A stretch of 64,000 bases of DNA. Source: Flavobacteriaceae bacterium CRH (lineage in GTDB: Bacteria > Bacteroidota > Bacteroidia > Flavobacteriales > Flavobacteriaceae). Below are positions 45,701-51,526 of this stretch, piece after piece. Position 1 is the first letter of the stretch. The number at the start of each line of letters is the position of its first letter. Where the stretch lies: the NCBI GenBank assembly GCA_001507425.1, contig LMAJ01000017.1:62001-126000 (forward strand), in the 5' to 3' direction. Under the pieces are notes generated by a model, which made no database searches, was not told the DNA's origin, and saw nothing but the letters and a program-made list of their open reading frames with translations. The position numbers were made by a program, and so were the translations under genes.

Positions 45701-47799
45701 TAAAACGCGGCGATTCGAATACATCAGTTACACATCTTGTTCAGGGTTTTCAAAAAATTTACGGAGCCAGTCGTTTAACAGAAATACTGGCTGCACTTGG
45801 TAAAGCGAGTTTATACAAAGGATATATTTATTCGTGGAGTTATACCGAATTAAACAAACAAAAACTATTCAGCTTTTTACTTAAAAGATGTTTTCCGCTA
45901 GATACAGATACGCAGGAAGCTTTTAACGAATTGGTTGTAAAAGAAAAAATATCCGAAGAAAGACTTATTCAGGCCGCTATTTATGCGCCACAATGGCAAA
46001 AATACATTAGCAAATACCTAGACTGGAAAGGTCTTGACGAAGGTATTTGGTGGTTTCACGCCCATACAAAAACGGCAGCTTACAGTGATGTAAATTCAGA
46101 ACTTGAAAGTGAAGTAGCGAAATTTTCGGCTATCGATCTTCAGGATTTTAAAGACGGAGCAGTCGATAAAAACTGGTTCGTTTCGGCTTATAAACAATTA
46201 GGAAAAGCAAAATGGGAACTTTTATACGAAGCCGCAAAATATGTAACTGACGGAAACGGACACAGGCGCGCACGTTTATATGCAGACACCATTACCGGTG
46301 ATTTGAAAATTAGAGAAGTTACCGCAAAAGTAAAAGACAAACGCGATCAGGATTATTTAAGGGTTTACGGATTAGTGCCTTTGAGCAAAACAAGTCCGGA
46401 AAAAGATATTTTGGCCCGATACGAATATTTGCAGCAATTTAAAAAAGAAAGCAAAGAATTTGGTTCGATGAAACAGGCAAGCGAAGCTTTGGCAATTCGT
46501 GTGGCATTAGAAAACTTAGCAAGAAATGCCGGTTATCCGGACCCGGTTCGTTTAACCTGGGCGATGGAAACCAAACAAGTACAGAATATTTTATCTAAAG
46601 AAACCAATGTACTTCTTGAAGATTTTACCATTAGTTTGGTCATCAATAAAGAAGGAAAAGCTGATTTATTGACCTTTAAAGGAGATAAAGAACTAAAAGC
46701 AATTCCGCCAAAATTCAAAAAAGATAAAGCCATTCTGGAATTAACCAATTACAGAAAAACAATGCGCGAGCAATGGACACGCTCTAAGAAAGGACTTGAA
46801 GAAAGTATGATTCGTGGAGACGAATTTTTGTTTGCCGAAATGCAAAATCTTTTTGAACATCCGATTATATCCAAACATCTTGAAAAACTAGTTTTTATTT
46901 CTAATGATAATCAAGTCGGTTTTTATATTGAAGGAAATCTTGTAACAGCTTTAGGCGAAGTAATTTCGATAAATGAAAAACAAACTTTTAGAATTGCACA
47001 TTGTTATGATTTGCATAAAAATAAAGTATGGACAGATTTTCAGGCTTATTGTTTTGATAATAAATTGCAACAGCCTTTTAAACAAGTATTCAGAGAATTA
47101 TATGTACCAACTCCGGATGAATTAAAAGAAAAATCAGTTTCAAGAAGATATGCCGGACATCAGGTTCAGCCAAAACAAACTCTGGCTTTATTGAAAACCC
47201 GAGGATGGAAAGTAGATTATGAAGAAGGATTGCAGAAAGTTTTTCATAAAGAAGGCTATCAGGTAAAAATGTATGCAATGGCAGATTGGTTTTCGCCTGC
47301 AGATGTAGAAAGCCCAACTCTGGAAACGATCGTTTTTCATTCCTTAAAAGACTATAAAAACATTGCTTTTGAAGATGTCAATCCGAGGATTTTTTCAGAA
47401 GTAATGCGAGATATCGATTTGGTAGTAAGTGTTGCCCACGTTGGCGGAGTCGATCCGGAAGCAAGTCATTCTTCTATCGAAATGAGAACCGTTTTATTAA
47501 GAGAAACATTGCGCTTGTTTAAAATTAAAAATGTTGAGATAAAAGAAAATCACGCCATTATAAAAGGAAAAATGGCAGAATACAGTGTTCATTTAGGAAG
47601 CGCCGTTGTACATCAGGTTCCTGGAAAATATTTATCGATACTTCCAATTCATTCGCAACACAGAGGTCGATTGTTCCTTCCTTTTGCAGATGATGACCCA
47701 AAATCAGCAGAAGTTATGTCTAAAGTTTTGTTGTTTGCCAAAGATGATGAAATACAAGATCCTACAATTTTAAGTCAAATTGATAAAATATTTATATAA
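42721..47799 (+). CDS. giant DUF4132 protein
   Basis: 1692 residues. The N-terminal two thirds are HEAT-like helical repeats (LVEKLLLAAQRQEGLRQTVL and similar). The C-terminal part (about 1200-1690) carries DUF4132-type blocks: EGIWWFHAHTKT, then RYEYLQQFKKESKEFG, LARNAGYPDPVRLTWAME, and a terminal AHVGGVDPEASHSS block. E. coli YehI is of this family. Role unknown; such proteins co-occur with conflict and stress systems. No catalytic motif is identifiable. Codon use is like the host's. Confidence 0.8.
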   Translation: MTIEDFLKSKLIESPLKKFKKELEEIVDSNFVSQLLSKNVLKKEVAEFGLYLIKLKDNYSNAYVTLGSKECTEFEKWIKEDVWEDKNYYNLLIYFFGAENAVYVKEAWNRLPQKMYQNGYARRSFRAPNNKKYLLVNQINFLRSLIIGPQIYSYQNGNTFYDLSIEDQIHFDTEISNSPSQFMIWSAAIDLGKTDLYQLFEAIIFNKEPRGKVSHNIIKALLNSEKKECWELVEKLLLAAQRQEGLRQTVLETLDETSIGALQHMINVIVEHKLTRFSSVVRAIDTWTGLGWESEKETTVRNIIHLAAGYFSNPESIAAGIQSKNNNEVYMALWVQGVFDIEKTVPYLHELLEKGSIEKKCLAIKFAGETQDPYIEMPLYFKALEDDNLQVLAFSIPRMNALLDANAKSKYYIDNTDYPDFFNKVYQLAQTITVKEKLFEGKVFSWLNAKFEKDTLYAAAINLVGDNNDRLEVILNHFEGFSINLREKLTREILGEYYCYSYYSLRDNSRKEKKEQPTDFQRNFALRILKDRGEALVASAISVLNNVSLKEEELELFQELFKRKNSNLKKNLITIILEQEDKKIENFVNKTLENGDMEQRMSALDLMLQLQKSNKLTQKINDWVKEYTARPKISEKESKFIEQLEPEKKKNILSEENGYGFYNPNEISAYSLPKPEKDSLYAKAVKAEQYGFSKPMSHIKAEIARLYKIFEENRNYEYEVELYANSKETILLGNSFRQIKHLTDQENTNEDLVAANYPLYDVWSGWFQASGLAERDLFLMTQISNCDRKVWRDFLEKHVFYYKELLPHQNKNGYDWDNAILNILNALQLKYSFKEKQNFLIDACTALFADLPKSILEYEHKPSKNEYYYNENQGNGWQNQGYFDVYLSKINFENLSEEQNAKVWNLYRWKQFEGLKRNISYNRPPIFLYCIAYEQKLITQGELYEGILDSERIAILTGKTKHYRHFGSEELLNNFPFLEPMIDEIRETFLDIELKRGDSNTSVTHLVQGFQKIYGASRLTEILAALGKASLYKGYIYSWSYTELNKQKLFSFLLKRCFPLDTDTQEAFNELVVKEKISEERLIQAAIYAPQWQKYISKYLDWKGLDEGIWWFHAHTKTAAYSDVNSELESEVAKFSAIDLQDFKDGAVDKNWFVSAYKQLGKAKWELLYEAAKYVTDGNGHRRARLYADTITGDLKIREVTAKVKDKRDQDYLRVYGLVPLSKTSPEKDILARYEYLQQFKKESKEFGSMKQASEALAIRVALENLARNAGYPDPVRLTWAMETKQVQNILSKETNVLLEDFTISLVINKEGKADLLTFKGDKELKAIPPKFKKDKAILELTNYRKTMREQWTRSKKGLEESMIRGDEFLFAEMQNLFEHPIISKHLEKLVFISNDNQVGFYIEGNLVTALGEVISINEKQTFRIAHCYDLHKNKVWTDFQAYCFDNKLQQPFKQVFRELYVPTPDELKEKSVSRRYAGHQVQPKQTLALLKTRGWKVDYEEGLQKVFHKEGYQVKMYAMADWFSPADVESPTLETIVFHSLKDYKNIAFEDVNPRIFSEVMRDIDLVVSVAHVGGVDPEASHSSIEMRTVLLRETLRLFKIKNVEIKENHAIIKGKMAEYSVHLGSAVVHQVPGKYLSILPIHSQHRGRLFLPFADDDPKSAEVMSKVLLFAKDDEIQDPTILSQIDKIFI

Positions 47800-47821
47800 A
47801 ACAATTACATTTGCCACCGAA

Positions 47822-47947
47822 ATGAAAATGAAAAACATACATATCAACCTGTCAGTAAGACAATATAGCGATCGTTTAGCGGGATTTCTTCCGGCTAAAT
47901 GCTCAGGATGTGGTATGTATTTTAATGAATTGAAGCGTAAATTGTAG
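47822..47947 (+). CDS. small protein with CxxC motif (41 aa)
   Basis: A 41-residue ORF 23 bases behind the DUF4132 stop, running to a terminator. It is basic and carries AKCSGCGMYF, a CxxC half zinc site. The in-frame start and the terminator right after the stop suggest a real small gene. No homologue recalled. Confidence 0.45.
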   Translation: MKMKNIHINLSVRQYSDRLAGFLPAKCSGCGMYFNELKRKL

Positions 47948-47971
47948 TTACAAACTCAACATAAATATATA

Positions 47972-47999
47972 AAAGCGTCCTTATCGGGGCGCTTTTTTT
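47972..47999 (+). terminator. intrinsic terminator
   Basis: Stem AGCGTCC with GGGGCGCT (one T-G wobble) followed by seven T. Ends the DUF4132 / small CxxC protein transcript. Confidence 0.82.
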
Positions 48000-48179
48000 G
48001 TTTTCGGTAGTGATAAATGAAGTTTCAACATTACTCAAACAGGACAAAAAGATGTTTAAAATGATAAAAAATAAACCTTAACTAAAAATAGTTAAAAAAA
48101 TAATTGACCAAATGTTTAATGAATAAACTAAATATCGAAATATAATCTTGAAAAGTAATCTGGTGAGAGACAGTCATTT

Positions 48180-48211
48180 GATACAATTAAGTATCTGCAT
48201 AAGTATGCGGA
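48180..48211 (+). ncRNA. tandem hairpins in a gene-free leader
   Basis: Two neighbouring hairpins, GATAC/GTATC and TCTGCAT/ATGCGGA, lie in the 48000-48274 AT-rich gap, upstream of a possible small ORF. They may be a leader structure. No other feature is visible in that gap. Confidence 0.35.
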
Positions 48212-48274
48212 CAAGGATTTTTATGGATTTACTTAAGGTATAACTAGTTGATAATCAATAAAATAAATTAAAAA

Positions 48275-48475
48275 ATGATTTGGATAATTGATTTTTTAGA
48301 CTTTATCTTTGCCGAAGAAAATCTGAATAACGAATTTCAAACAATAACAATGATTTCAAAATATAATACAACATATAAAATGGCTTTCTATAACAACATA
48401 CATAACGCAAAACTGCTAAACCCGAGCTCAGATCTTGGATGTTTAACAAAACAGGTGCATGAATACAGGCAATAG
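48275..48475 (+). CDS. possible small ORF (66 aa) upstream of the tRNA cluster
   Basis: 66 codons, or 28 if the ATG at 48389-48391 region is used; amino-acid composition is unremarkable and there is no domain. It is followed by a strong terminator at 48503-48530, so something is transcribed here, either a peptide or a small RNA. Confidence 0.35.
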   Translation: MIWIIDFLDFIFAEENLNNEFQTITMISKYNTTYKMAFYNNIHNAKLLNPSSDLGCLTKQVHEYRQ

Positions 48476-48502
48476 GATAGGTATATCGTATTAGATCTCA
48501 TG

Positions 48503-48530
48503 AAGCACCTTTAACCGGGTGCTTTTTTTT
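48503..48530 (+). terminator. intrinsic terminator
   Basis: Arms AAGCACC and GGGTGCTT with a T-run, 17 bases before the first tRNA of the cluster. Confidence 0.82.
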
Positions 48531-48546
48531 GTGCCCAAAAATAAAT

Positions 48547-48619
48547 GATTTCGTAGCTCAATTGGCAGAGCGCTTGACTGTTAATCAATAGGTTGAAGGT
48601 TCGATTCCTTCCGAAATCG
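48547..48619 (+). tRNA. tRNA-Asn(GTT), divergent
   Basis: Acceptor GATTTCG with CGAAATC, discriminator G, D-arm GCTC/GAGC, T-arm GAAGG-TTCGATT-CCTTC. Anticodon loop CTGTTAA reads GTT. The anticodon stem has a C-T mismatch at pair 27-43. CCA is not encoded. First of six tRNAs in a tight cluster. Confidence 0.8.
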
Positions 48620-48639
48620 CTCGTTCTCTAGAAGGAACA

Positions 48640-48712
48640 GGCTCATTGGGGTTACTGGCTAACCTTCCCGACTGTCTCTCGGGAGAAACGGGTTCGACTC
48701 CCGTATGAGCCG
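48640..48712 (+). tRNA. tRNA-Asp(GTC), divergent
   Basis: Acceptor GGCTCAT with ATGAGCC, discriminator G, anticodon stem CCCGA/TCGGG, loop CTGTCTC reading GTC, T-arm ACGGG-TTCGACT-CCCGT. Position 37 is T where a purine is normal. A T-run follows directly. A small hairpin (GTTC...GAAC) fills the gap to the Asn gene. Confidence 0.75.
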
Positions 48713-48820
48713 CTTTTTTTAAGGTGCTGACTTAGGTGCAAAGGTTTAGAGGTACAAAGGTTCAGAGGTATTTGCAAAGTGGCAAAGAAAAAAACTTAGT
48801 GCCTTCTTGGCAAAAAAAAT
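48713..48820. repeat. degenerate intergenic repeats between tRNAs
   Basis: Holds CAAAGGTT-type direct repeats and an imperfect inverted repeat (GTGGCAAAG against CTTCTTGGCA), of the same family as 29680-29720, 29842-29870 and 49825-49867. No gene. Confidence 0.5.
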
Positions 48821-48893
48821 GGTGTTTTTAGTTTATTTGGTAAAACCTCGGACTGTGAATCCGAAGAACAGGGTTCGATTCCCGAAAACACCC
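48821..48893 (+). tRNA. tRNA-His(GTG)-like, degenerate
   Basis: Acceptor GGTGTTT with AAACACC, discriminator C as in tRNA-His, anticodon stem TCGGA/TCCGA, loop CTGTGAA reading GTG. The usual extra G at -1 is replaced by T, and the T-stem pairs only three of five bases, so histidylation and folding may be impaired. Confidence 0.65.
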
Positions 48894-48897
48894 AAAA

Positions 48898-48970
48898 CTG
48901 GGAAGATAACGATTGGCCGTTTACCTGCTTTGGATGCAGGAGGTTGCAGGTTCGAGTCCTGTTTCCCAGA
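48898..48970 (+). tRNA. tRNA-Pro(TGG), divergent
   Basis: Acceptor CTGGGAA with TTCCCAG, discriminator A, anticodon stem CCTGC/GCAGG, loop TTTGGAT reading TGG, T-arm GCAGG-TTCGAGT-CCTGT. The D-arm keeps only three pairs. Separated from the His gene by 4 bases. Confidence 0.75.
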
Positions 48971-48975
48971 CAAAT

Positions 48976-49059
48976 GGAAATACGCTAAAGTTGGAGAGTT
49001 AGGTCGGTCTGTAAAACCGTTGTCTTTTGACTGAGTAGGTTCGAATCCTACTATTTCCA
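48976..49059 (+). tRNA. tRNA-Tyr(GTA), divergent
   Basis: 84 bases, class II with a long variable arm (GTC-TTTT-GAC). Acceptor GGAAATA with TATTTCC, discriminator A; D-arm CTAA/TTAG; loop CTGTAAA reading GTA; T-arm GTAGG-TTCGAAT-CCTAC. The 27-43 pair is a T-T mismatch. Confidence 0.8.
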
Positions 49060-49063
49060 CAAA

Positions 49064-49089
49064 TTTCAGGTTTGAATCCTGAGGCCTAA
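49064..49089 (+). pseudogene. orphan tRNA T-arm fragment
   Basis: TCAGG-TTTGAAT-CCTGA forms an isolated T-arm, with no matching D or anticodon arm ahead of it. A remnant of a seventh tRNA, or a deliberately reduced tRNA-like RNA as seen at 50971-51098. Confidence 0.55.
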
Positions 49090-49095
49090 TTAAAT

Positions 49096-49168
49096 GCAGG
49101 AGTGGCGGAACGGCAGACGCGGCTGACTTAGAATCAGTATTTTGAGAGTTCGAATCTCTCTTCCTGTA
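49096..49168 (+). tRNA. tRNA-Leu(TAG)-like without long variable arm
   Basis: Acceptor GCAGGAG with TTCCTGT (two G-T wobbles), discriminator A; anticodon stem core CTGA/TCAG; loop CTTAGAA reading TAG; T-arm GAGAG-TTCGAAT-CTCTC. Leu tRNAs are class II, but here the variable region is only about 5 bases. This makes leucylation doubtful. Confidence 0.65.
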
Positions 49169-49233
49169 CAAATAAAGAATTGATTTTTGTTTAAAGTCAA
49201 TCGAAAAAGTAGGTTTAATTTAAAGATTAACAA

Positions 49234-49803
49234 ATGAAAAAGATAAGTACATTATTTGCTAAAGACCCAAAGAACTTAGCAAGAGTAATAAATAAAATAA
49301 ATGCTGAAAATGCCTGGGTAATAAACGGTGAAGCAATCGCTACCAGAAAATTTGATGGAACTTCTGTTGCTATTATCAATGGAGAATTATTCAAAAGATT
49401 CGACGCAAAAAAAGGACGCTCAATTCCAGCGAATGCAATTCCGTGTCAGGAAGCAGATTTGATTAGTGGTCATCATCCGCATTGGTTAAAATGTGATAGA
49501 ACAAAATCTGAGGATAAATTTTTCTTTGAAGGTTTTGATGGTCTAAAAACTAAAATCGATGGTACATACGAATTATGCGGACCAAAAGTACAGGGAAATC
49601 CTGAAAAATTAGAGAAACATACTTTAATCAAACATGGAAGTGAAGTGCTTGATTTTGTAAATCTTGATTTTGATGATTTAGAAAAATTCTTATCAGAAAA
49701 TGATATTGAAGGAATTGTTTTTCATCACACATCAGATGGAAGAATGTGCAAATTAAGAAAGTCAGATTTCGGAATTAAACGATTGAAATTAGAAATGGCT
49801 TAA
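49234..49803 (+). CDS. RLIG1/DUF5565-type ATP-dependent RNA ligase
   Basis: 189 residues with the nucleotidyltransferase motifs of ligases: motif I RKFDGTSVAI with the adenylated lysine K39, a middle FFEGFDG strand, motif IV EGIVFHH and motif V CKLRKSDFG. It resembles the RLIG1 (C12orf29) family of 5'-3' RNA ligases, named from recall. It would seal 5'-phosphate and 3'-OH ends, the reverse chemistry to RtcB. It starts 66 bases after the tRNA cluster. Confidence 0.8.
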   Translation: MKKISTLFAKDPKNLARVINKINAENAWVINGEAIATRKFDGTSVAIINGELFKRFDAKKGRSIPANAIPCQEADLISGHHPHWLKCDRTKSEDKFFFEGFDGLKTKIDGTYELCGPKVQGNPEKLEKHTLIKHGSEVLDFVNLDFDDLEKFLSENDIEGIVFHHTSDGRMCKLRKSDFGIKRLKLEMA

Positions 49804-49824
49804 AGAGTTTTGCACAAAGTCTCA

Positions 49825-49867
49825 AAGACACAAATTGAAAGAGTCAAATTAAAGCTTTGTGTCTTAG
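49825..49867. repeat. inverted repeat between RNA ligase and ATP-grasp genes
   Basis: AAGACACAAA and TTTGTGTCTT form 10-base arms. Part of the same dispersed repeat family as 29842-29870 and 48713-48820. Confidence 0.5.
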
Positions 49868-49913
49868 TTTCTTAGTGGCAGGAAAAATTAACCAATATTA
49901 AAAAACAGAAATT

Positions 49914-50699
49914 ATGAAACAAGATTACAATAGAATTGCCCTCGTAGGAATTGAACAAGAAGAATATGATATTATAAAAGCGAATTATTCAGGACACATT
50001 ATCTGGCATCAATCGATACCGAAAATTGTTGTAAAAGAGGAAGTTCTTTATATGGAAAAATCAAACGGAATTGGAATGCTGCCTGTAGATAAAGTTGTCT
50101 ATTATGGAATTTATGATAATGATTTTGATTTTATTTCCGGCTTAGCAATCTGGAGAGGAGCTTGTTACCCGAATGCTGCTGCCATGCTCGATTGCCGATT
50201 TAAAATTCCGTGTTTAGTTAAAGCTTTAGCACATTCGAGATTTAGTGCCCCGCGAGGTTTTATAAGTGCAGGATCTTCTATTAATATTTCTAGTGATACT
50301 GTTGCAAAATGGGGAAACTGGCATTGCGGTGAAAACAAACATCGTTTTACAGGAGAATGGGAAAGTGAATTTACAGCAACTTTAGAACCTTATTTTGAAG
50401 GTGAAGCTGTTCGGATTATGATAATTGGCGATGTGTATTGGCAGATTAAGCTCGAAGGTGATTCGTGGTTAAAATCGATTCATCCTGATGATGCCGGTTT
50501 TATGCCTGTTGACCCTGATTTGCTGGCTGATACTTTGCATATTAAAAAGACTTTGCAAATGGACATGATTGGAAATGATTATATCGTAGCAAAAGACGGT
50601 TGTAAGTATTTATTAGAAGTAAATCATATTCCCAATATAACACGATTTGAAGAAGTTAGGCAAACCTATTTATCAACTGTTATAGATTGGATAAACTAA
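49914..50699 (+). CDS. ATP-grasp-like protein
   Basis: 261 residues. The C-terminal stretch has the ATP-grasp closing strand LLEVNHIPNITRF (metal Glu and Asn) and a middle substrate-loop region EPYFEGEAVRIMI. The N-terminal third is like a pre-ATP-grasp domain. It lacks a clear lysine of the first ATP-binding strand. It could ligate an amino acid or phosphate to a protein or RNA-related substrate. Adjacent to the RNA ligase on the same strand, which suggests a shared role. Confidence 0.65.
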   Translation: MKQDYNRIALVGIEQEEYDIIKANYSGHIIWHQSIPKIVVKEEVLYMEKSNGIGMLPVDKVVYYGIYDNDFDFISGLAIWRGACYPNAAAMLDCRFKIPCLVKALAHSRFSAPRGFISAGSSINISSDTVAKWGNWHCGENKHRFTGEWESEFTATLEPYFEGEAVRIMIIGDVYWQIKLEGDSWLKSIHPDDAGFMPVDPDLLADTLHIKKTLQMDMIGNDYIVAKDGCKYLLEVNHIPNITRFEEVRQTYLSTVIDWIN

Positions 50700-50703
50700 A
50701 ATT

Positions 50704-50757
50704 TATAGTGCGCAGAATAATTGCGCACTATAATTTGAATATTTGCTCAGGAAATAA
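50704..50757 (+). promoter_or_regulatory. regulon palindrome and promoter, site E
   Basis: The best copy: perfect 11-base arms TATAGTGCGCA and TGCGCACTATA with spacer GAATAAT (50704-50732). TTTG is 20 bases beyond TGCG at 50742-50745, then TTTGCTCAGGAAATAA. It drives the second tRNA-like array and probably the slipin and exonuclease genes. Confidence 0.75.
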
Positions 50758-50782
50758 GAAGTTCTTTTATAAGCTGAAATAC

Positions 50783-50813
50783 ATCAAAGGAAACTTTGAT
50801 TTAAAATATCAAA
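50783..50813 (+). ncRNA. overlapping alternative hairpins
   Basis: ATCAAAG-GAAA-CTTTGAT (50783-50800) is a perfect stem with a GAAA loop. The same CTTTGAT strand can instead pair with ATCAAA at 50808-50813. The two structures are mutually exclusive. Confidence 0.45.
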
Positions 50814-50821
50814 CAAGTCTT

Positions 50822-50971
50822 GTTGCGTGTTTCTGTATAGCACCATTGTAGGGAACTTTGCGCGAAAGCGTATTATGTTTTTCTATGCAACTTGATTTGG
50901 AGGTTTTGATAGTTCGCCAAAAAACTATCACACCAATCTATGGGTCATGGGTTCGACTCCCATTCGCAGCA
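50822..50971 (+). ncRNA. tRNA-like RNA with expanded middle
   Basis: Acceptor GTTGCG (50822-50827) pairs with CGCAGC (50965-50970), discriminator A, T-arm ATGGG-TTCGACT-CCCAT (50947-50963). Between them, instead of D and anticodon arms, are about 115 bases with a CGC-GAAA-GCG hairpin (50871-50881) and an 8-bp hairpin, TGATAGTT with AACTATCA (about 50907-50931). Only the acceptor/T-arm half is tRNA-shaped, reminiscent of Y-RNA tRNA-like modules. Confidence 0.65.
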
Positions 50972-51033
50972 ATGTGATAGCTCAGTCTGGTTAGAGCAAT
51001 AGAAAATCGCAGGTTCGAATCCTGCACCATTCC
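50971..51033 (+). ncRNA. tRNA-like RNA lacking the anticodon arm
   Basis: D-arm GCTC/GAGC with loop AGTCTGGTTA and T-arm GCAGG-TTCGAAT-CCTGC are intact; an 11-base linker replaces the anticodon arm; acceptor pairs AATG with CATT plus weaker pairs. Its 5' end overlaps the last base of the preceding tRNA-like RNA. Confidence 0.65.
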
Positions 51034-51039
51034 TGAAGG

Positions 51040-51098
51040 GATGGTTGGATGAGTGGTAAATCAACAGGCTCAAAATCTGTATTTTCCAGAGACCATCA
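51040..51098 (+). ncRNA. tRNA-Leu-like RNA lacking the T-arm
   Basis: Acceptor GATGGT with ACCATC, a D-arm-like GATGAGTGGTAAATC, anticodon stem ACAGG/TCTGT with loop CTCAAAA reading CAA (Leu). Where the T-arm should be there are about 10 bases. It is the mirror image of the preceding RNA, which keeps the T-arm but lacks the anticodon arm. Confidence 0.6.
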
Positions 51099-51124
51099 CT
51101 CTTAAAAAGATGATTAGGAAAAAA

Positions 51125-51300
51125 CTGATTTGTCTTTGTCAGTGAAATCAGGATTGCAAAATCTAAACTTTCACACTCATGATAAAACCAGTGCGAACAG
51201 AAATGTATTTTGAAATACTCTTTTCCTTTTCGGTTTGATTGTTTTTGCGATTTTTTTAGAATTTAGAATCGCTTTTACAAAATAGAATCGCAAAACAATT
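51125..51300. repeat. hairpins in the slipin leader
   Basis: CTGATTT (51125-51131) pairs with AAATCAG (51145-51151). Further on, ATTGTTTTTGCGATT (51238-51252) pairs with AATCGCAAAACAAT (51286-51299) with a one-base bulge, and a second AATCGC (51267-51272) offers an alternative partner. No gene in 51099-51378. Confidence 0.5.
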
Positions 51301-51378
51301 GGAGTAAACAAACCACAAACTATTCGTCCGTTTTTCTCAGAGGAGAGAGGCAAGGAGGTTTTTTTATTAAAGAAAGAG

Positions 51379-51434
51379 GCAAGAGAATAGAAGCAAGAGA
51401 ATAGAAGCAAGAGAATAGAAGCAAGAGGAAAGAG
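51379..51434 (+). repeat. 14-base purine-rich tandem repeat
   Basis: GCAAGAGAATAGAA repeated three times plus a fourth altered copy (GCAAGAGGAAAGAG), 93 bases ahead of the slipin start codon. It is almost pure purine on the plus strand. A shorter related GAGGCAAG lies just upstream. Confidence 0.75.
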
Positions 51435-51526
51435 TAGAGGTATAGATTTTTAGCGGTTTCGAACTTAAAACTTGAAACAAACAAAACCTGAAACAAAACT
51501 CTAAACCTGAAACAAAAATAAATATT

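Noticed and set aside
48547..49168. Phage tRNA array or integration site
   Set aside because: No integrase, phage genes or att-like duplication is visible; the neighbours are RNA-repair genes.
48807..49171. Open frames on both strands across the tRNA cluster
   Set aside because: They are by-products of tRNA sequence; the frames contain typical tRNA-derived peptides and overlap well-formed tRNAs.
51379..51434. Possible CRISPR or satellite
   Set aside because: Direct 14-base tandem copies without spacers.
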